This document shows positions 27,859-37,391 of a stretch of 64,000 nucleotides of DNA, in pieces. Numbering within the stretch: the first letter of the stretch is position 1; every line of letters begins with the position of its first letter. The notes below the pieces were generated by a model. That model was given only the letters and a program-made list of their open reading frames with translations, made no database searches and was not told where the DNA came from. A program made the position numbers and the translations under genes. Source of the DNA: Microbulbifer variabilis (lineage in GTDB: Bacteria; Pseudomonadota; Gammaproteobacteria; Pseudomonadales; Cellvibrionaceae); assembly GCF_020524905.1 (NCBI RefSeq), contig NZ_JAIVKI010000003.1:248001-312000 (forward strand), given 5' to 3'.

Positions 27859-28686
27859 ATGAGTGTAGTCAATAATATCCAAGAAAAAACTGCTATGGGT
27901 CCCTCAAACTCACGCTCTGTCTGGCAGATACAGCGAGATGTAATCTTTGCGCTACTTTTACGTGAGATAAAGACCCGTTTTGGAAAATGGCGGCTGGGGT
28001 ATGCATGGGTGCTTCTTGAGCCGGCAATGCACATTATGTTACTAGCAACGATTTTTAGCTTGATTGGTAGAGAATTCTATCCTGGTGTGCCGACTGTTTT
28101 ATTTATATTGGGTGGGATTGCACCGTTTCTATTTTTTAGCCATTCTTTCTCCAAGGGGCTAGCAGCAGTGTCTTCAAATCGAGGGCTGTTTAATTATCGA
28201 CATCTGCGCCCATTTGATACAGTAGTTAGCAGGGTGTTACTTGAATTTGCTATTTATCTCTTAAGTATGTTTGTACTTTGGTTTGTACTTGCCTGGTTCG
28301 GAGTTAGAGTAGCTTTTGGGAATTTTCTTCTGCTTATTGAAGTTAATATTCTTTTCTTTTTCTTTAGCCTGGGGCTGAGTTTGGCCTTATGTGTTGTGGG
28401 TGAAAGGCTTCCGGAATTTTCTAAAGTTCTCCCTCTGGCTGTACGCCCTTTATATTTTATCTCCGGGGTTTTCTTCTCCCTGGAGCAGGTACCAGTGGAG
28501 TACCATGCCTATTTGGCCTGGAATCCATTGATGCATGTCATTGAATTGACACGAGAGGGGCTATTTGCCAATTACGAAGGTAAGTTTTCTAACTTTGAAT
28601 ATTTTACTTTTTCTTCCGTAGGTATGCTTGCCTTAGGCCTTCTGGTTTACAGGGCTCACTGGCGAGATTTGGTGCGCAGCCAATGA
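27859..28686 (+). CDS. kpsM: Capsule ABC exporter, membrane permease (second copy)
   Basis: A 275-residue KpsM/CtrC-type permease, strongly similar along its whole length to the product of 3275-4111: VWQIQRDVIFALLLREIKTRFG, NRGLFNYRHLRPFDTVVSRVLLEFA, and NPLMHVIELTREGLF. About six membrane segments are intact. The upstream frame is open to 27748, but homology with the first copy begins only around IQEKTAMGPSNSR, so the ATG at 27859 is chosen. It overlaps the ATPase gene by ATGA, as in locus A. The many substitutions relative to copy one mean the duplication, or import of a related locus, is not recent. Confidence 0.9.
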   Translation: MSVVNNIQEKTAMGPSNSRSVWQIQRDVIFALLLREIKTRFGKWRLGYAWVLLEPAMHIMLLATIFSLIGREFYPGVPTVLFILGGIAPFLFFSHSFSKGLAAVSSNRGLFNYRHLRPFDTVVSRVLLEFAIYLLSMFVLWFVLAWFGVRVAFGNFLLLIEVNILFFFFSLGLSLALCVVGERLPEFSKVLPLAVRPLYFISGVFFSLEQVPVEYHAYLAWNPLMHVIELTREGLFANYEGKFSNFEYFTFSSVGMLALGLLVYRAHWRDLVRSQ

Positions 28687-29390
28687 TTAGGCTTGAAAAC
28701 CTCACCAAGTCTTATAGAACCCCTCATGGACGTAAGATCCTTTTCCGGAATGTGAATGCCATTTTTCCAGAGGGAAAGAATATTGGAATCCTTGGGTATA
28801 ATGGAGCGGGAAAGTCCACCCTACTGCGGATCATTGGCGGGATCGACTACCCCGACTCTGGTCATGTAGTGTCAGATCAAAGAATATCCTGGCCCCTGGG
28901 CCTGGCTAGCGGTTTTCAGGGAAGTATGACCGGTAGGGAAAATGTTTCGTTTATTTGCGGAATTCATGGTATTTGGAGAGAAAATAAACGAAAGATAATG
29001 GATCAGGTACAGGAATTTGCCGAAATTGGTAATTATTTTGATGCACCAATTAAAACTTATTCATCAGGAATGCGTTCGCGACTGGCTTTTGGGCTCAGTA
29101 TCGCTGTGGAGTTTGATGTTTACTTAATAGATGAAGTAATGTCTGTTGGCGATGTTCACTTTAGAAGAAAATGTGAAACAGTAATATCTGAAAAGCGTAC
29201 AAGCTCTAGCTTCATTATTGTGACTCATGCAATGTCAGTTTTGAAAAAAAATTGTGATGTGGGTATCTATATTGGAGATGGGCAGGTAAGGGTCTACCAT
29301 TCTATCGATAAGGCTATTGCTTTATATCAGGCCGGAGTGCCAGACTCTAAGGTATCGGAAAATAATATGCCAAGTGCACTTAATGTATAG
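28683..29390 (+). CDS. kpsT: Capsule ABC exporter, ATP-binding subunit (second copy)
   Basis: A 235-residue KpsT-type ATPase with Walker A GYNGAGKST, signature YSSGMRSRLAFG, Walker B VYLIDEVMSVGD and switch His in IIVTHAM. All catalytic residues are intact, so this copy should be functional. It is paired with the kpsM copy at 27859 by a 4-nt overlap. Compared with the copy at 4108, the central domain is nearly unchanged and the C-terminal 30 residues diverge most. Confidence 0.92.
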   Translation: MIRLENLTKSYRTPHGRKILFRNVNAIFPEGKNIGILGYNGAGKSTLLRIIGGIDYPDSGHVVSDQRISWPLGLASGFQGSMTGRENVSFICGIHGIWRENKRKIMDQVQEFAEIGNYFDAPIKTYSSGMRSRLAFGLSIAVEFDVYLIDEVMSVGDVHFRRKCETVISEKRTSSSFIIVTHAMSVLKKNCDVGIYIGDGQVRVYHSIDKAIALYQAGVPDSKVSENNMPSALNV

Positions 29391-29398
29391 TAATAAAT

Positions 29399-30628
29399 AT
29401 GGATGTGAATAGCACTTCAGTAGAAGAAGACAAGATGAGCTCTGTACGCGGCCTGTTGCAATCATTTATCGAAAAAATTAGTAGTGGAATCACTGATGCT
29501 TCCTTTCAGGATAAACCGTTATTGAATTTGTCCTTGTTCAGAAATCATTTCGGATTTCTATTATTCGTATTGCTGCCCTTATTGCTTGTGGGGTTTTATT
29601 ATCTATATGTGGTGACCGAACGCTATGTGAGCAGTACTCAGCTGATTGTTAAAGATACTGCTTCCTCCCAGGGTAGTCCATCCGCACTGGGTTTTTTGAT
29701 ACCAGGTATGGGGGTCGATAATCAGGATGCTTTCTTGGTCGTCAACTATATCCAATCCCTAGACATGGCTCTTTACCTGAATAGAGAGCTTAAGTTGATA
29801 GAGTACTACAAAAGTGACAGCCACGATATTTTTTCCCGGCTGGCAGAGGACGCTACTCAAGAAGATTATCTGGAGTACTACCGAAATCACATCTCCGTGG
29901 GTCACGATGAAACCACTGGAATCATCACCATAGTAATGCAGGCCTTTGATCCTACCTATGCACGGTTGCTCATTGAGACCGTGACACAAAAATCTGAGGA
30001 TTTTGTTAATGCTGTGAGTAACCAGCTAGCCGACAAACAGGTGACATTTGTGAAGAACGAGGTAGAACTTGCTCAAAATAAGCTCCGCATTACAAAACAG
30101 GATATTCTTGACTTCCAAAATAGTAACAACGTTGTGAGCCCCGAAGAATTAACCAAGGGGATTAGCAGTATTATTCAGAACCTGGAGGCCCGTTTGGCAG
30201 AGCAGCGGGCCAAGCTCACGGCAGCTAAAACTTATCTGAATGCAGACTCTTCTCAGATAATTTCTCTTAAGGCAGAAATCGGCGCTTTGGAAAAGCAAAT
30301 TGAATTTGAAAAAATCCGGCTAGTTGGTATAGGCGATAGAGAAGGTGAACAGAGGCTCAATACTCTGGGCGCTCACTTCCAGAATCTTGAGCTGGATTTG
30401 CAATTTGCGACTGATGCCTACGCCGCCTCTCTGAAAGCACTGGAAACTGCACGAATGGAAGCCTCTGGAAAACTGAAGCACCTAATGGTTGTAACACAGC
30501 CTTCTCTTGCAGAGGAGGCAGAGTACCCACACAAAATTTATAACCTGGCTAGCCTGGGGATAATATTGTTGTTGCTGTATGGCATTGGAAAGATGCTTGA
30601 TGCCACTATTCGTGATCATCGGATATAA
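29399..30628 (+). CDS. kpsE: Capsule export inner-membrane/periplasmic adaptor, KpsE/CtrB-like (second copy)
   Basis: A 409-residue paralogue of the protein at 4819-6057 with the same topology: cytoplasmic start, membrane helix (FGFLLFVLLPLLLVGFYYLY), periplasmic coiled coil, and C-terminal membrane helix (LASLGIILLLLYGIGKML). The periplasmic part is well conserved between the copies (SSTQLIVKD, DNQDAFLVVNYIQSLDMA, LKHLMVV), while the cytoplasmic N-terminal 40 residues are quite different. It starts 8 nt after kpsT. Confidence 0.88.
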   Translation: MDVNSTSVEEDKMSSVRGLLQSFIEKISSGITDASFQDKPLLNLSLFRNHFGFLLFVLLPLLLVGFYYLYVVTERYVSSTQLIVKDTASSQGSPSALGFLIPGMGVDNQDAFLVVNYIQSLDMALYLNRELKLIEYYKSDSHDIFSRLAEDATQEDYLEYYRNHISVGHDETTGIITIVMQAFDPTYARLLIETVTQKSEDFVNAVSNQLADKQVTFVKNEVELAQNKLRITKQDILDFQNSNNVVSPEELTKGISSIIQNLEARLAEQRAKLTAAKTYLNADSSQIISLKAEIGALEKQIEFEKIRLVGIGDREGEQRLNTLGAHFQNLELDLQFATDAYAASLKALETARMEASGKLKHLMVVTQPSLAEEAEYPHKIYNLASLGIILLLLYGIGKMLDATIRDHRI

Positions 30629-30718
30629 GTACTAATTTTAGTCAAATCTACCGGAATAAACGTGGTAGGCAGACAAAGGCTATTTTTTATATTAATTCAT
30701 CCAATAAGATTGACCCAA

Positions 30719-32353
30719 ATGATTACAGGAAAAATAAAAAATTTAGAGCTGAGCCTTGGACTAGTGACCATTTTTACCTGTAGTGTGGCTTTTGCATTGG
30801 AAACTCAACTCATAGATGACATCGACTCAGGCGAATTGACACAAACTGGAGTGCCGGTGTTTGGTCAGTCATTATTTCAGGGCAGGTTTAAGGACCAGCC
30901 ATTCAGTGGTTTTAATCCAGATTACCGAATCACCATTGGTGATCAGATCAATTTACAGCTTTGGGGCGCTTACAGCTTCAGTGCCACCTTACCTGTTGAC
31001 CCAAAAGGCAATATTTTTGTGCCTGAGGTGGGTCCCGTACATGTCTCTGGAGTCAATAATGGGGCGCTAAATGATTTTGTTTTGCGTCATGTGAAGCGTG
31101 TTTTTAAGAATAATGTACAGGCTTACGCGAATCTGGAAGCGAGTCAGCCGGTAAAGGTATTTGTCACCGGATATGTTAATAATCCCGGTCTTTATAACGG
31201 TTTTAGTTCAGATTCCATTCTTTATTATCTAGACAGTGCAGATGGTATAGATCCAAGAAGTGGAAGTTTTGTTGATATCAAGGTTATGCGTCAGGGGGAG
31301 TTGATACAGAAAGTGAACCTATATAACTTTCTAGTAGATGGCGTTATGCCCGCACTGCAATTGCGCAGTGGTGATGTGGTAGTGGTCGGAGCCCGCAATG
31401 GTTCAGTAACGGTTGAAGGCGCTGTTCAACAGGCCGCACAAATGGAATTTACCGGCCCCTATACCCAGTTAGGGGAGATGCTACTTGTCAGTAAACCCGA
31501 CCCTCAAGCGAATTTCGCACGTATTACCCAGATCATTGATGGTGTGCAACAGGCAAACTATTTGCCTCTGGATGAGGCTATGACAACTCGACTCTACCCA
31601 GGAGCAGAGGTTGAGCTGGTACGTGATAATGATGTGAAATCTATTTCAATTCAGGTTTCTGGTGAGCTGGATGGGCCCGCAACTTATGTATTGCCCTACG
31701 GTGCTACGCTGGATGATCTCCTGGTTCAGTTGAATTTCCGGGAGAATGCAGATCAAAACTCGATTCAACTTTATCGCAAAAGTGTAGCGGAAAAACAGCG
31801 GGCGGCTCTGGATCGTTCGCTCGATGCACTGCAGATGGAGGTACTGACTCGCCAGCCAAATACCGATCTGGAGAAAACCGCACAAAAAGACAGTGCCGTG
31901 ATGATACAAAATTTCATTAAACAGGCACGCAAAGCAGAACCCAGGGGACAGGTAGTCATTGCCAATAACCCAATTGCTACTGAAATGCTGCTTGAGGATG
32001 GGGATGAATTGGTAGTTCCCCTAAAAGCCTCTACCGTATCGATTGTAGGTGAGGTGATTTTTCCCACCTCTTTGGTTTATAACAAAAAGAATACGCTGGA
32101 AGACTATATAGAATTGGCGGGTGGCTTTGCCAATAATGCCAATCACGATGAATTGGTTATTTTACACCTTGATGGCACCATCAGCCGCATCGATGATAAT
32201 GATTTTGATGATCGACTGGGGGATCGACTGCGCCCAGGTGATGAAATTATGGTTATGCCAAAAATTCAATCCAGCGAGCTACAGGTTACTAAAGACGTGA
32301 CCGAAATTCTATACCGCATCGCAGTAGGGACGGCAGCTGTTCTGTCATTCTAG
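30719..32353 (+). CDS. kpsD: Polysaccharide export outer-membrane/periplasmic protein, KpsD-like (second copy)
   Basis: A 544-residue SLBB-domain exporter protein, the same length as the copy at 6193. A signal peptide (LELSLGLVTIFTCSVAFA-LE) precedes a mature part beginning ETQLIDD; no lipobox cysteine sits at the cleavage site. The poly-export domain (YRITIGDQINLQLWGAYS) and the SLBB repeats are intact, and the C-terminus (EILYRIAVGTAAVLSF) is identical to copy one. The ATG at 30719 is preferred over a GTG at 30662, since it puts the signal peptide near the N-terminus. Confidence 0.87.
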   Translation: MITGKIKNLELSLGLVTIFTCSVAFALETQLIDDIDSGELTQTGVPVFGQSLFQGRFKDQPFSGFNPDYRITIGDQINLQLWGAYSFSATLPVDPKGNIFVPEVGPVHVSGVNNGALNDFVLRHVKRVFKNNVQAYANLEASQPVKVFVTGYVNNPGLYNGFSSDSILYYLDSADGIDPRSGSFVDIKVMRQGELIQKVNLYNFLVDGVMPALQLRSGDVVVVGARNGSVTVEGAVQQAAQMEFTGPYTQLGEMLLVSKPDPQANFARITQIIDGVQQANYLPLDEAMTTRLYPGAEVELVRDNDVKSISIQVSGELDGPATYVLPYGATLDDLLVQLNFRENADQNSIQLYRKSVAEKQRAALDRSLDALQMEVLTRQPNTDLEKTAQKDSAVMIQNFIKQARKAEPRGQVVIANNPIATEMLLEDGDELVVPLKASTVSIVGEVIFPTSLVYNKKNTLEDYIELAGGFANNANHDELVILHLDGTISRIDDNDFDDRLGDRLRPGDEIMVMPKIQSSELQVTKDVTEILYRIAVGTAAVLSF

Positions 32354-32508
32354 AAAAAAATAGGGTAAAGCGGCTGAATTATTTCAAGCCCTGCCATTTG
32401 GTGAGCGCGGGAGTGCACTGAAAATCCCGCATAACAGCAGATTCAAAATTATAAGAATTTTCTGGACCGATGGTCGATCACTGAGAACTCAAGTAATTGG
32501 GAGGAATT

Positions 32509-33423
32509 GTGGGCACGACTGATACGGGACGCAGGGGCATCATCCTTGCTGGTGGTACGGGCACGAGGCTGTATCCGCTGACTAGAGGTGTTAGCAAGCA
32601 ACTGATGCCGGTATATGACAAGCCGATGATCTATTACCCACTTACCACGCTAATGTTGGCGGGTATTCGAGAAATTCTCATTATTACAACGCCACAGGAT
32701 CAGTGCTTATTTCAGGCGCTATTGGGTGATGGTACTCAGTGGGGCATTACTCTGACTTATGCAAGACAGTCTTCCCCGAATGGATTGGCTGAGGCATTTA
32801 TTATCGGCCGCAATCATATCGGCAACCAACCTAGTGCATTGATCCTTGGAGACAATATTTTTTATGCCCACCAATTTAGTGAGTTGCTAAACAGAGCAAA
32901 TGCGCGCCAGTATGGTGCTACGATATTTGGCTATCGGGTTGCGGACCCTTGCGCTTACGGTGTGGCTGAATTCAACAACGATGGTAAAGTCATCAGTATT
33001 GAGGAAAAACCAGCTGAGCCAAAATCCAACTATGCCATCACCGGTTTGTACTTATACGATAACCAGGTCTGCGAATTGGTGAGGGAAATCAGGTCAAGTA
33101 GTCGCGGTGAATTAGAAATCACTGATCTTAACCGTATTTATCTCGATCGAGGAGAGCTCAACCTTGAATTAATGGGTCGTGGCTCTGCCTGGCTGGATAC
33201 TGGTACACACGATAACCTGCTAGAAGCTGCGCACTTTGTACAAACTATTGAACGTCGCCAGGGGCTGAAAATTGCCTGTCCGGAAGAGGTTGCCTTTCGC
33301 AAAGGATTTATTACTTCCTCTGAACTCGAAAGCCAGGCACGGCTACTAATGAAAAGCGGTTACGGTAAATACTTGATGCGGCTACTGGATGAATCTCTGC
33401 GAGATCATACTTTTGGGCGTTGA
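32509..33423 (+). CDS. rmlA: Glucose-1-phosphate thymidylyltransferase (second copy)
   Basis: A 304-residue RmlA with all family motifs ([47 protein letters not shown]). The GTG at 32509 is preceded by GGGAGGA at a workable distance; a TTG at 32497 lies upstream in the same frame. It is the only intact rhamnose gene in locus B. The following rmlC and rmlB are broken and rmlD is gone, so rhamnose synthesis depends on locus A, and this rmlA is redundant or serves as a dosage copy. Confidence 0.9.
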   Translation: MGTTDTGRRGIILAGGTGTRLYPLTRGVSKQLMPVYDKPMIYYPLTTLMLAGIREILIITTPQDQCLFQALLGDGTQWGITLTYARQSSPNGLAEAFIIGRNHIGNQPSALILGDNIFYAHQFSELLNRANARQYGATIFGYRVADPCAYGVAEFNNDGKVISIEEKPAEPKSNYAITGLYLYDNQVCELVREIRSSSRGELEITDLNRIYLDRGELNLELMGRGSAWLDTGTHDNLLEAAHFVQTIERRQGLKIACPEEVAFRKGFITSSELESQARLLMKSGYGKYLMRLLDESLRDHTFGR

Positions 33424-33449
33424 TTACGTTTGTGTAGCAGTGGTAAAAA

Positions 33450-33858
33450 TGACATTTAGATCATACAGACTCAAATACCGGACGTAATAGTTATTGAGCC
33501 GAAGATCTGCGGGGATTCTTCTACGAATCATACCGTCAGGACCGGCCTAGCCGCACGTATGCAAGGTGGGTATTTGTTCAAGATAATCACAGTAAATCCG
33601 TTCGGGGTGTACTTAGCAGCTTGCACTACCAGAGCCTGAAACTCTAGTGGAAAATGGTACGGGTTATTTATGCTGAGGTATTTGACGTAGCGGTAGATCT
33701 ACGGCGCAGCTACTCAACTTTCGGCCAATGGGTTGGGAAAATTCTCTCAGCGGAGAAACGACGCCAGCTTTGGATGCCGGAGGTATTCGCTCATGGTTTC
33801 TATGTAATGAGTGAGTTCGCAGAGTTTGTATACAAATGTACGGACTACAATGCCCCGG
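33450..33858 (+). pseudogene. rmlC: Broken rmlC (dTDP-4-dehydrorhamnose 3,5-epimerase) remnant
   Basis: Reading across frames, segments of RmlC are recognisable: FFYESYRQ-like and QDNHSKSV-like pieces near 33500-33600, then an open stretch YAEVFDVAVDLRRSYSTFG, WMPEVFAHGFYV and FVYKCTDYNAPE, colinear with the intact gene at 8917. Frameshifts and stops lie in the first half, including a TAG near 33648 where the intact gene reads QQTQGKLV. The match stops at about 33858, where sequence of rmlB begins without a gap. Confidence 0.85.
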
Positions 33859-34293
33859 AAATCGCTACGATTTTCCTGAGAAATTGATTCCGCTAGTAAT
33901 AATTAATTTCCTGAAGGACAAGCCGCTGCCAATTTACGGCGCTGGCCAGAAAATTCACGACTGGCTCTATGTTGGGGACCATACGCGTGGTACCGACTTG
34001 GTGATCAAGAAAGAGCAGCTCGTAGAGTGCTACAACATTGGCGGAAATAACGAGTGGAAAAATGTTCACAAGCGACGAAGGTGATACAAAGATGCGTTCA
34101 TTACCCAGTTACCTATGTCCGAGACCGTACAGGGCATGACAGCAGATATGTGTTCAGTCCACCTAAAACCAATTTTCAGATTGGCTACCAGCCAAAAGAA
34201 ACCTTTAAATCGGATACCAGAAAGACGATCAGATGGTATCTATCGAATAAAACTTGGTGGAATTCCATAGTGGATGGCAGACATCAGGAATAG
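33859..34293 (+). pseudogene. rmlB: Truncated rmlB (dTDP-glucose 4,6-dehydratase) 3' remnant
   Basis: From the junction at about 33858 the sequence continues as the C-terminal 160 residues of RmlB: YDFPEKLIPLVIINFLKDKP, GAGQKIHDWLYVGDHTRG, ECYNIGGNNEW, then after an internal deletion and frameshift near 34065, RDRTGHDSRYVFSPPKT and KTIRWYLSNKTWWNSIV. Compared with the intact gene at 10665 the first half is missing. The joint shows that a single deletion removed the end of rmlC, all of rmlD and the 5' half of rmlB. Confidence 0.88.
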
Positions 34294-34340
34294 ATAACTG
34301 TGCGATATCAAAATGATTTAAATTATGGCTGAAAATTGTG

Positions 34341-34802
34341 ATGGATGAAAAATATCAAATTCAATTAATGAAGGATTCCCCACTATTTGATGCTGATTGG
34401 TACAAGGCTCAACATCTGGATGTGGAAGGTATCAAGCTAACGCCTGAACAGCATTACCTTCGCTATGGATGGCGTATGGGAAGGAATCCTTCGGCTTTAT
34501 TCTGTGGCGTAAGTTATTTAGAGAGCTATCCAGATGTGGTGCAGAGTAATGAAAATCCTCTTGTGCACTATCTTCGTTTCGGTCGGCATGAGGGACGACA
34601 GGTGCAGCCAGTTAGACAAAGAAATCCAAGCTTACAATTGGAAATCGGTATTGGAAGCACGTTTTCTCCTAAAGACCATAAAGATCAATCGCAATCAGAT
34701 AATTCTGTAACCAATCAGCTTAATGAAACACAACGGTTACTGGAAAAATATGTTCGGCGTTGTCAAGAGCTCGAGTATCAGATTATGGATGGAAAGGTGT
34801 AG
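34341..34802 (+). CDS. Small protein with WYL-PDV repeat domains and a C-terminal helix
   Basis: A 153-residue protein with two repeats of a motif common in polysaccharide enzymes: FDADWYKAQHLDVEGIKLTP..HYLRYGWRMGRNPS and VSYLESYPDVVQSNENPLVHYLRFGRHEGR. The general pattern is W/SYL-x-x-x-PDV...NP-x-x-HYL-x-x-G-x-x-EGR. The remaining 55 residues are polar and end in a likely coiled coil (NETQRLLEKYVRRCQELEYQI). The same repeats occur at the end of the coiled-coil protein at 49212 and in the glycosyltransferase at 52847. It may be an adaptor, or a remnant of a larger glycosyltransferase. It precedes wecB by 29 nt. An in-frame GTG lies one codon upstream. Confidence 0.65.
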   Translation: MDEKYQIQLMKDSPLFDADWYKAQHLDVEGIKLTPEQHYLRYGWRMGRNPSALFCGVSYLESYPDVVQSNENPLVHYLRFGRHEGRQVQPVRQRNPSLQLEIGIGSTFSPKDHKDQSQSDNSVTNQLNETQRLLEKYVRRCQELEYQIMDGKV

Positions 34803-34831
34803 GGGTTTTTCTTTTTTCAAGGAATACTTAG

Positions 34832-35956
34832 ATGAAGGTACTCATTGTATTTGGGACCCGCCCTGAAGCGATAAAAATGGCTCCGCTGGCCCTGAAGCTC
34901 CGGGGTAACCCTCAATTTGATATGCATGTCTGCGTCACTGCGCAGCATCGAGAGATGCTGGATCAGGTCCTCAGTCTGTTTGAGTTGAATCCTGATTACG
35001 ACTTGAACTTAATGAAGCCGGGCCAAGACCTGACTGAAGTAAGCACCGGTATCCTTCAGGGTATGCGCAATGTATTGGTAGAGGTCAATCCAGACATAGT
35101 GTTGGTGCACGGTGATACGGCGACAACTTTCGCGACAACCTTGGCTTCCTATTATCAACAAATTCCTGTCGGCCATGTTGAAGCAGGGTTACGTACTGGC
35201 AACCTCTACTCGCCGTGGCCGGAAGAGGCGAATCGAAAGCTTACCGGCACCCTGGCGGCGCTCCATTTTGCCCCGACGGAAACGTCTAAAAATAATCTGC
35301 TTAATGAGGGAGTACCTGAAGAAAAAATTTTTGTGACCGGCAACACAGTAATTGATGCACTACTGGAAGTAGTTCGTAAGCTGGATAGTGATCAATCGGT
35401 TTTCGAGGAGTTGACTAGTAAATTCACATTCCTAGGTGAAGCTCGAAAGTTGATTCTGGTGACCGGGCACAGACGAGAAAGTTTTGGTGGCGGCTTTGAG
35501 CGTATCTGTCGTGCATTGGTTGAGACTGCTAAAGGCTACCCGGATATACAGATAGTTTATCCGGTGCACCTGAACCCGAATGTGCGTGAACCCGTTAATC
35601 GTCTGCTAAATAGCATAGATAATATTCATCTGATTGAGCCCCTGGATTACCTACCGTTTATCTACCTGATGAACAAATCCGATATTATTCTTACCGATTC
35701 CGGCGGCATTCAAGAGGAGGCACCGTCACTTGGGAAACCGGTACTGGTGATGCGCGATACCACCGAGCGTCCCGAAGCAATCGCAGCCGGAACCGTAAAA
35801 CTGGTAGGAACAGAGGTAGATGTTATCACCCGGGAACTATCTTTGCTGCTTAACGACAGAGAGGCGTATAAAAAAATGAGTATCGCACACAATCCGTATG
35901 GTGATGGCGAAGCGTGTGACCGAATAATGAAAGCACTAATTGAGTTTAAAAAGTAG
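34832..35956 (+). CDS. wecB: UDP-N-acetylglucosamine 2-epimerase (non-hydrolysing)
   Basis: A 374-residue GT-B-fold epimerase converting UDP-GlcNAc to UDP-ManNAc. Motifs: [65 protein letters not shown] and [27 protein letters not shown]. The length is normal. It stands directly before wecC, so the pair converts UDP-GlcNAc to UDP-ManNAcA, a negatively charged building block. It has no counterpart in locus A, so the product of locus B may differ in composition. Confidence 0.94.
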   Translation: MKVLIVFGTRPEAIKMAPLALKLRGNPQFDMHVCVTAQHREMLDQVLSLFELNPDYDLNLMKPGQDLTEVSTGILQGMRNVLVEVNPDIVLVHGDTATTFATTLASYYQQIPVGHVEAGLRTGNLYSPWPEEANRKLTGTLAALHFAPTETSKNNLLNEGVPEEKIFVTGNTVIDALLEVVRKLDSDQSVFEELTSKFTFLGEARKLILVTGHRRESFGGGFERICRALVETAKGYPDIQIVYPVHLNPNVREPVNRLLNSIDNIHLIEPLDYLPFIYLMNKSDIILTDSGGIQEEAPSLGKPVLVMRDTTERPEAIAAGTVKLVGTEVDVITRELSLLLNDREAYKKMSIAHNPYGDGEACDRIMKALIEFKK

Positions 35957-36036
35957 TGAAGGGGGAAAGGAATCGCTACACAGTAGTTGTAGCTTCTTCT
36001 TAAAGGATAAACAGGAAGAATTTTATAGGGATATTT

Positions 36037-37323
36037 ATGAAATTTGAAACTATTTCCGTTATTGGATTGGGCTATATTGGTCTGCCTACGGCTGCCGTGA
36101 TTGCTTCAAGGCGCAAGAAAGTGATCGGTGTAGATGTAAACCAGTATGCCGTGGATACGATCAATAAGGGCAAGATCCACATTGTAGAGCCTGAACTGGA
36201 TATGATCGTACACGCAGCGGTAACAGAAGGTTATCTACAGGCCACTACTAAGCCACAGCCGGCAGATGCGTTTATGATCGCTGTTCCCACACCCTTTATT
36301 TCCGACACCGAAGGCAAACACCACAAGGCGGATCTCAGTTATATTGAGGCGGCCTCCAAAGCGCTTGCTCCGGCGCTGAAAACTGGTGACTTGGTTGTGC
36401 TGGAGTCCACTTCGCCCGTGGGGGCGACAGAGAAAATGTCTGCATGGCTTGCAGAGGCCCGTCCGGACCTTACCTTTCCTCAGACTCATGGAGAAACCTC
36501 CGATATACGTATAGCCCACTGCCCGGAGCGGGTACTACCTGGGCATGTGGTTCGCGAGTTGGTGGAAAATGATCGCGTAATCGGTGGTATGACACCCAAG
36601 TGCTCTGAGGTAGCCAAGGCACTCTACCAGGTTTTTGTAGAAGGGGAATGCCTGGCAACTACTGCCAGAACCGCCGAATTGACCAAGCTTACCGAGAATA
36701 GTTTTCGGGATGTGAATATCGCCTTTGCTAATGAGCTGTCAGTTATCTGCAATAAGCTAGATATTAATGTCTGGGAGTTGATCTCCCTGGCGAACCGCCA
36801 TCCACGTGTGAATATTCTCCAGCCGGGAGCGGGTGTTGGTGGCCACTGCATAGCTGTAGACCCATGGTTTATCGTTGATTCTTGTCCTGAGGAGGCGAGA
36901 CTGATCCGCACCGCGCGTGAAGTCAACGACGACAAACCGCAATGGGTACTGAACCAAGTCAAAGAAGCTCTGGAGCGGCTGCATCAAGAAAACCCGGGCT
37001 ATACCCCCCGTGACATTACTGTGGCCTGCCTGGGTATAGCATTCAAGCCGGATATTGATGATTTCAGGGAAAGTCCTGCACTTAGCATTGTAAATGCCGT
37101 TGCCGAGCTCGGCTGCCAGGTACAGATTGTGGAGCCCAATATTAAATCCCTGCCAGAAAATTTTGATTATAAAAATGTAGAGCTAGTCCCCATCGAAAAA
37201 TCATTAATTGAAGCAGATGTCATTTGTGTGCTTGTAAGGCACAGCCCCTTTGTTGAGCTTGTTGAATTAGTGACAGCTAAAAATAATGTAATCGACGCCG
37301 TAGGTCTACTCAGTAATTTTTGA
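36037..37323 (+). CDS. wecC: UDP-N-acetyl-D-mannosamine dehydrogenase
   Basis: A 428-residue UDP-sugar 6-dehydrogenase that oxidises UDP-ManNAc to UDP-ManNAcA with NAD. It has the GLGYIGLPTAAVIASR dinucleotide-binding loop, AVPTPF, ESTSPVGATEKM, TENSFRDVNIAFANEL (catalytic Lys region), PGAGVGGHCIAVDPWFI with the catalytic cysteine, and CLGIAFKPDIDDFRESPA. It follows wecB and matches WecC better than the related UDP-GlcNAc dehydrogenases. The stop lies against the long glycosyltransferase gene that follows. Confidence 0.93.
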   Translation: MKFETISVIGLGYIGLPTAAVIASRRKKVIGVDVNQYAVDTINKGKIHIVEPELDMIVHAAVTEGYLQATTKPQPADAFMIAVPTPFISDTEGKHHKADLSYIEAASKALAPALKTGDLVVLESTSPVGATEKMSAWLAEARPDLTFPQTHGETSDIRIAHCPERVLPGHVVRELVENDRVIGGMTPKCSEVAKALYQVFVEGECLATTARTAELTKLTENSFRDVNIAFANELSVICNKLDINVWELISLANRHPRVNILQPGAGVGGHCIAVDPWFIVDSCPEEARLIRTAREVNDDKPQWVLNQVKEALERLHQENPGYTPRDITVACLGIAFKPDIDDFRESPALSIVNAVAELGCQVQIVEPNIKSLPENFDYKNVELVPIEKSLIEADVICVLVRHSPFVELVELVTAKNNVIDAVGLLSNF

Positions 37324-37391
37324 GAGAGTGGCTTCAACCGCTCACATCAAACTGTATTCATCATTTTGCGAACCGTTGGACAAAATTTTCT

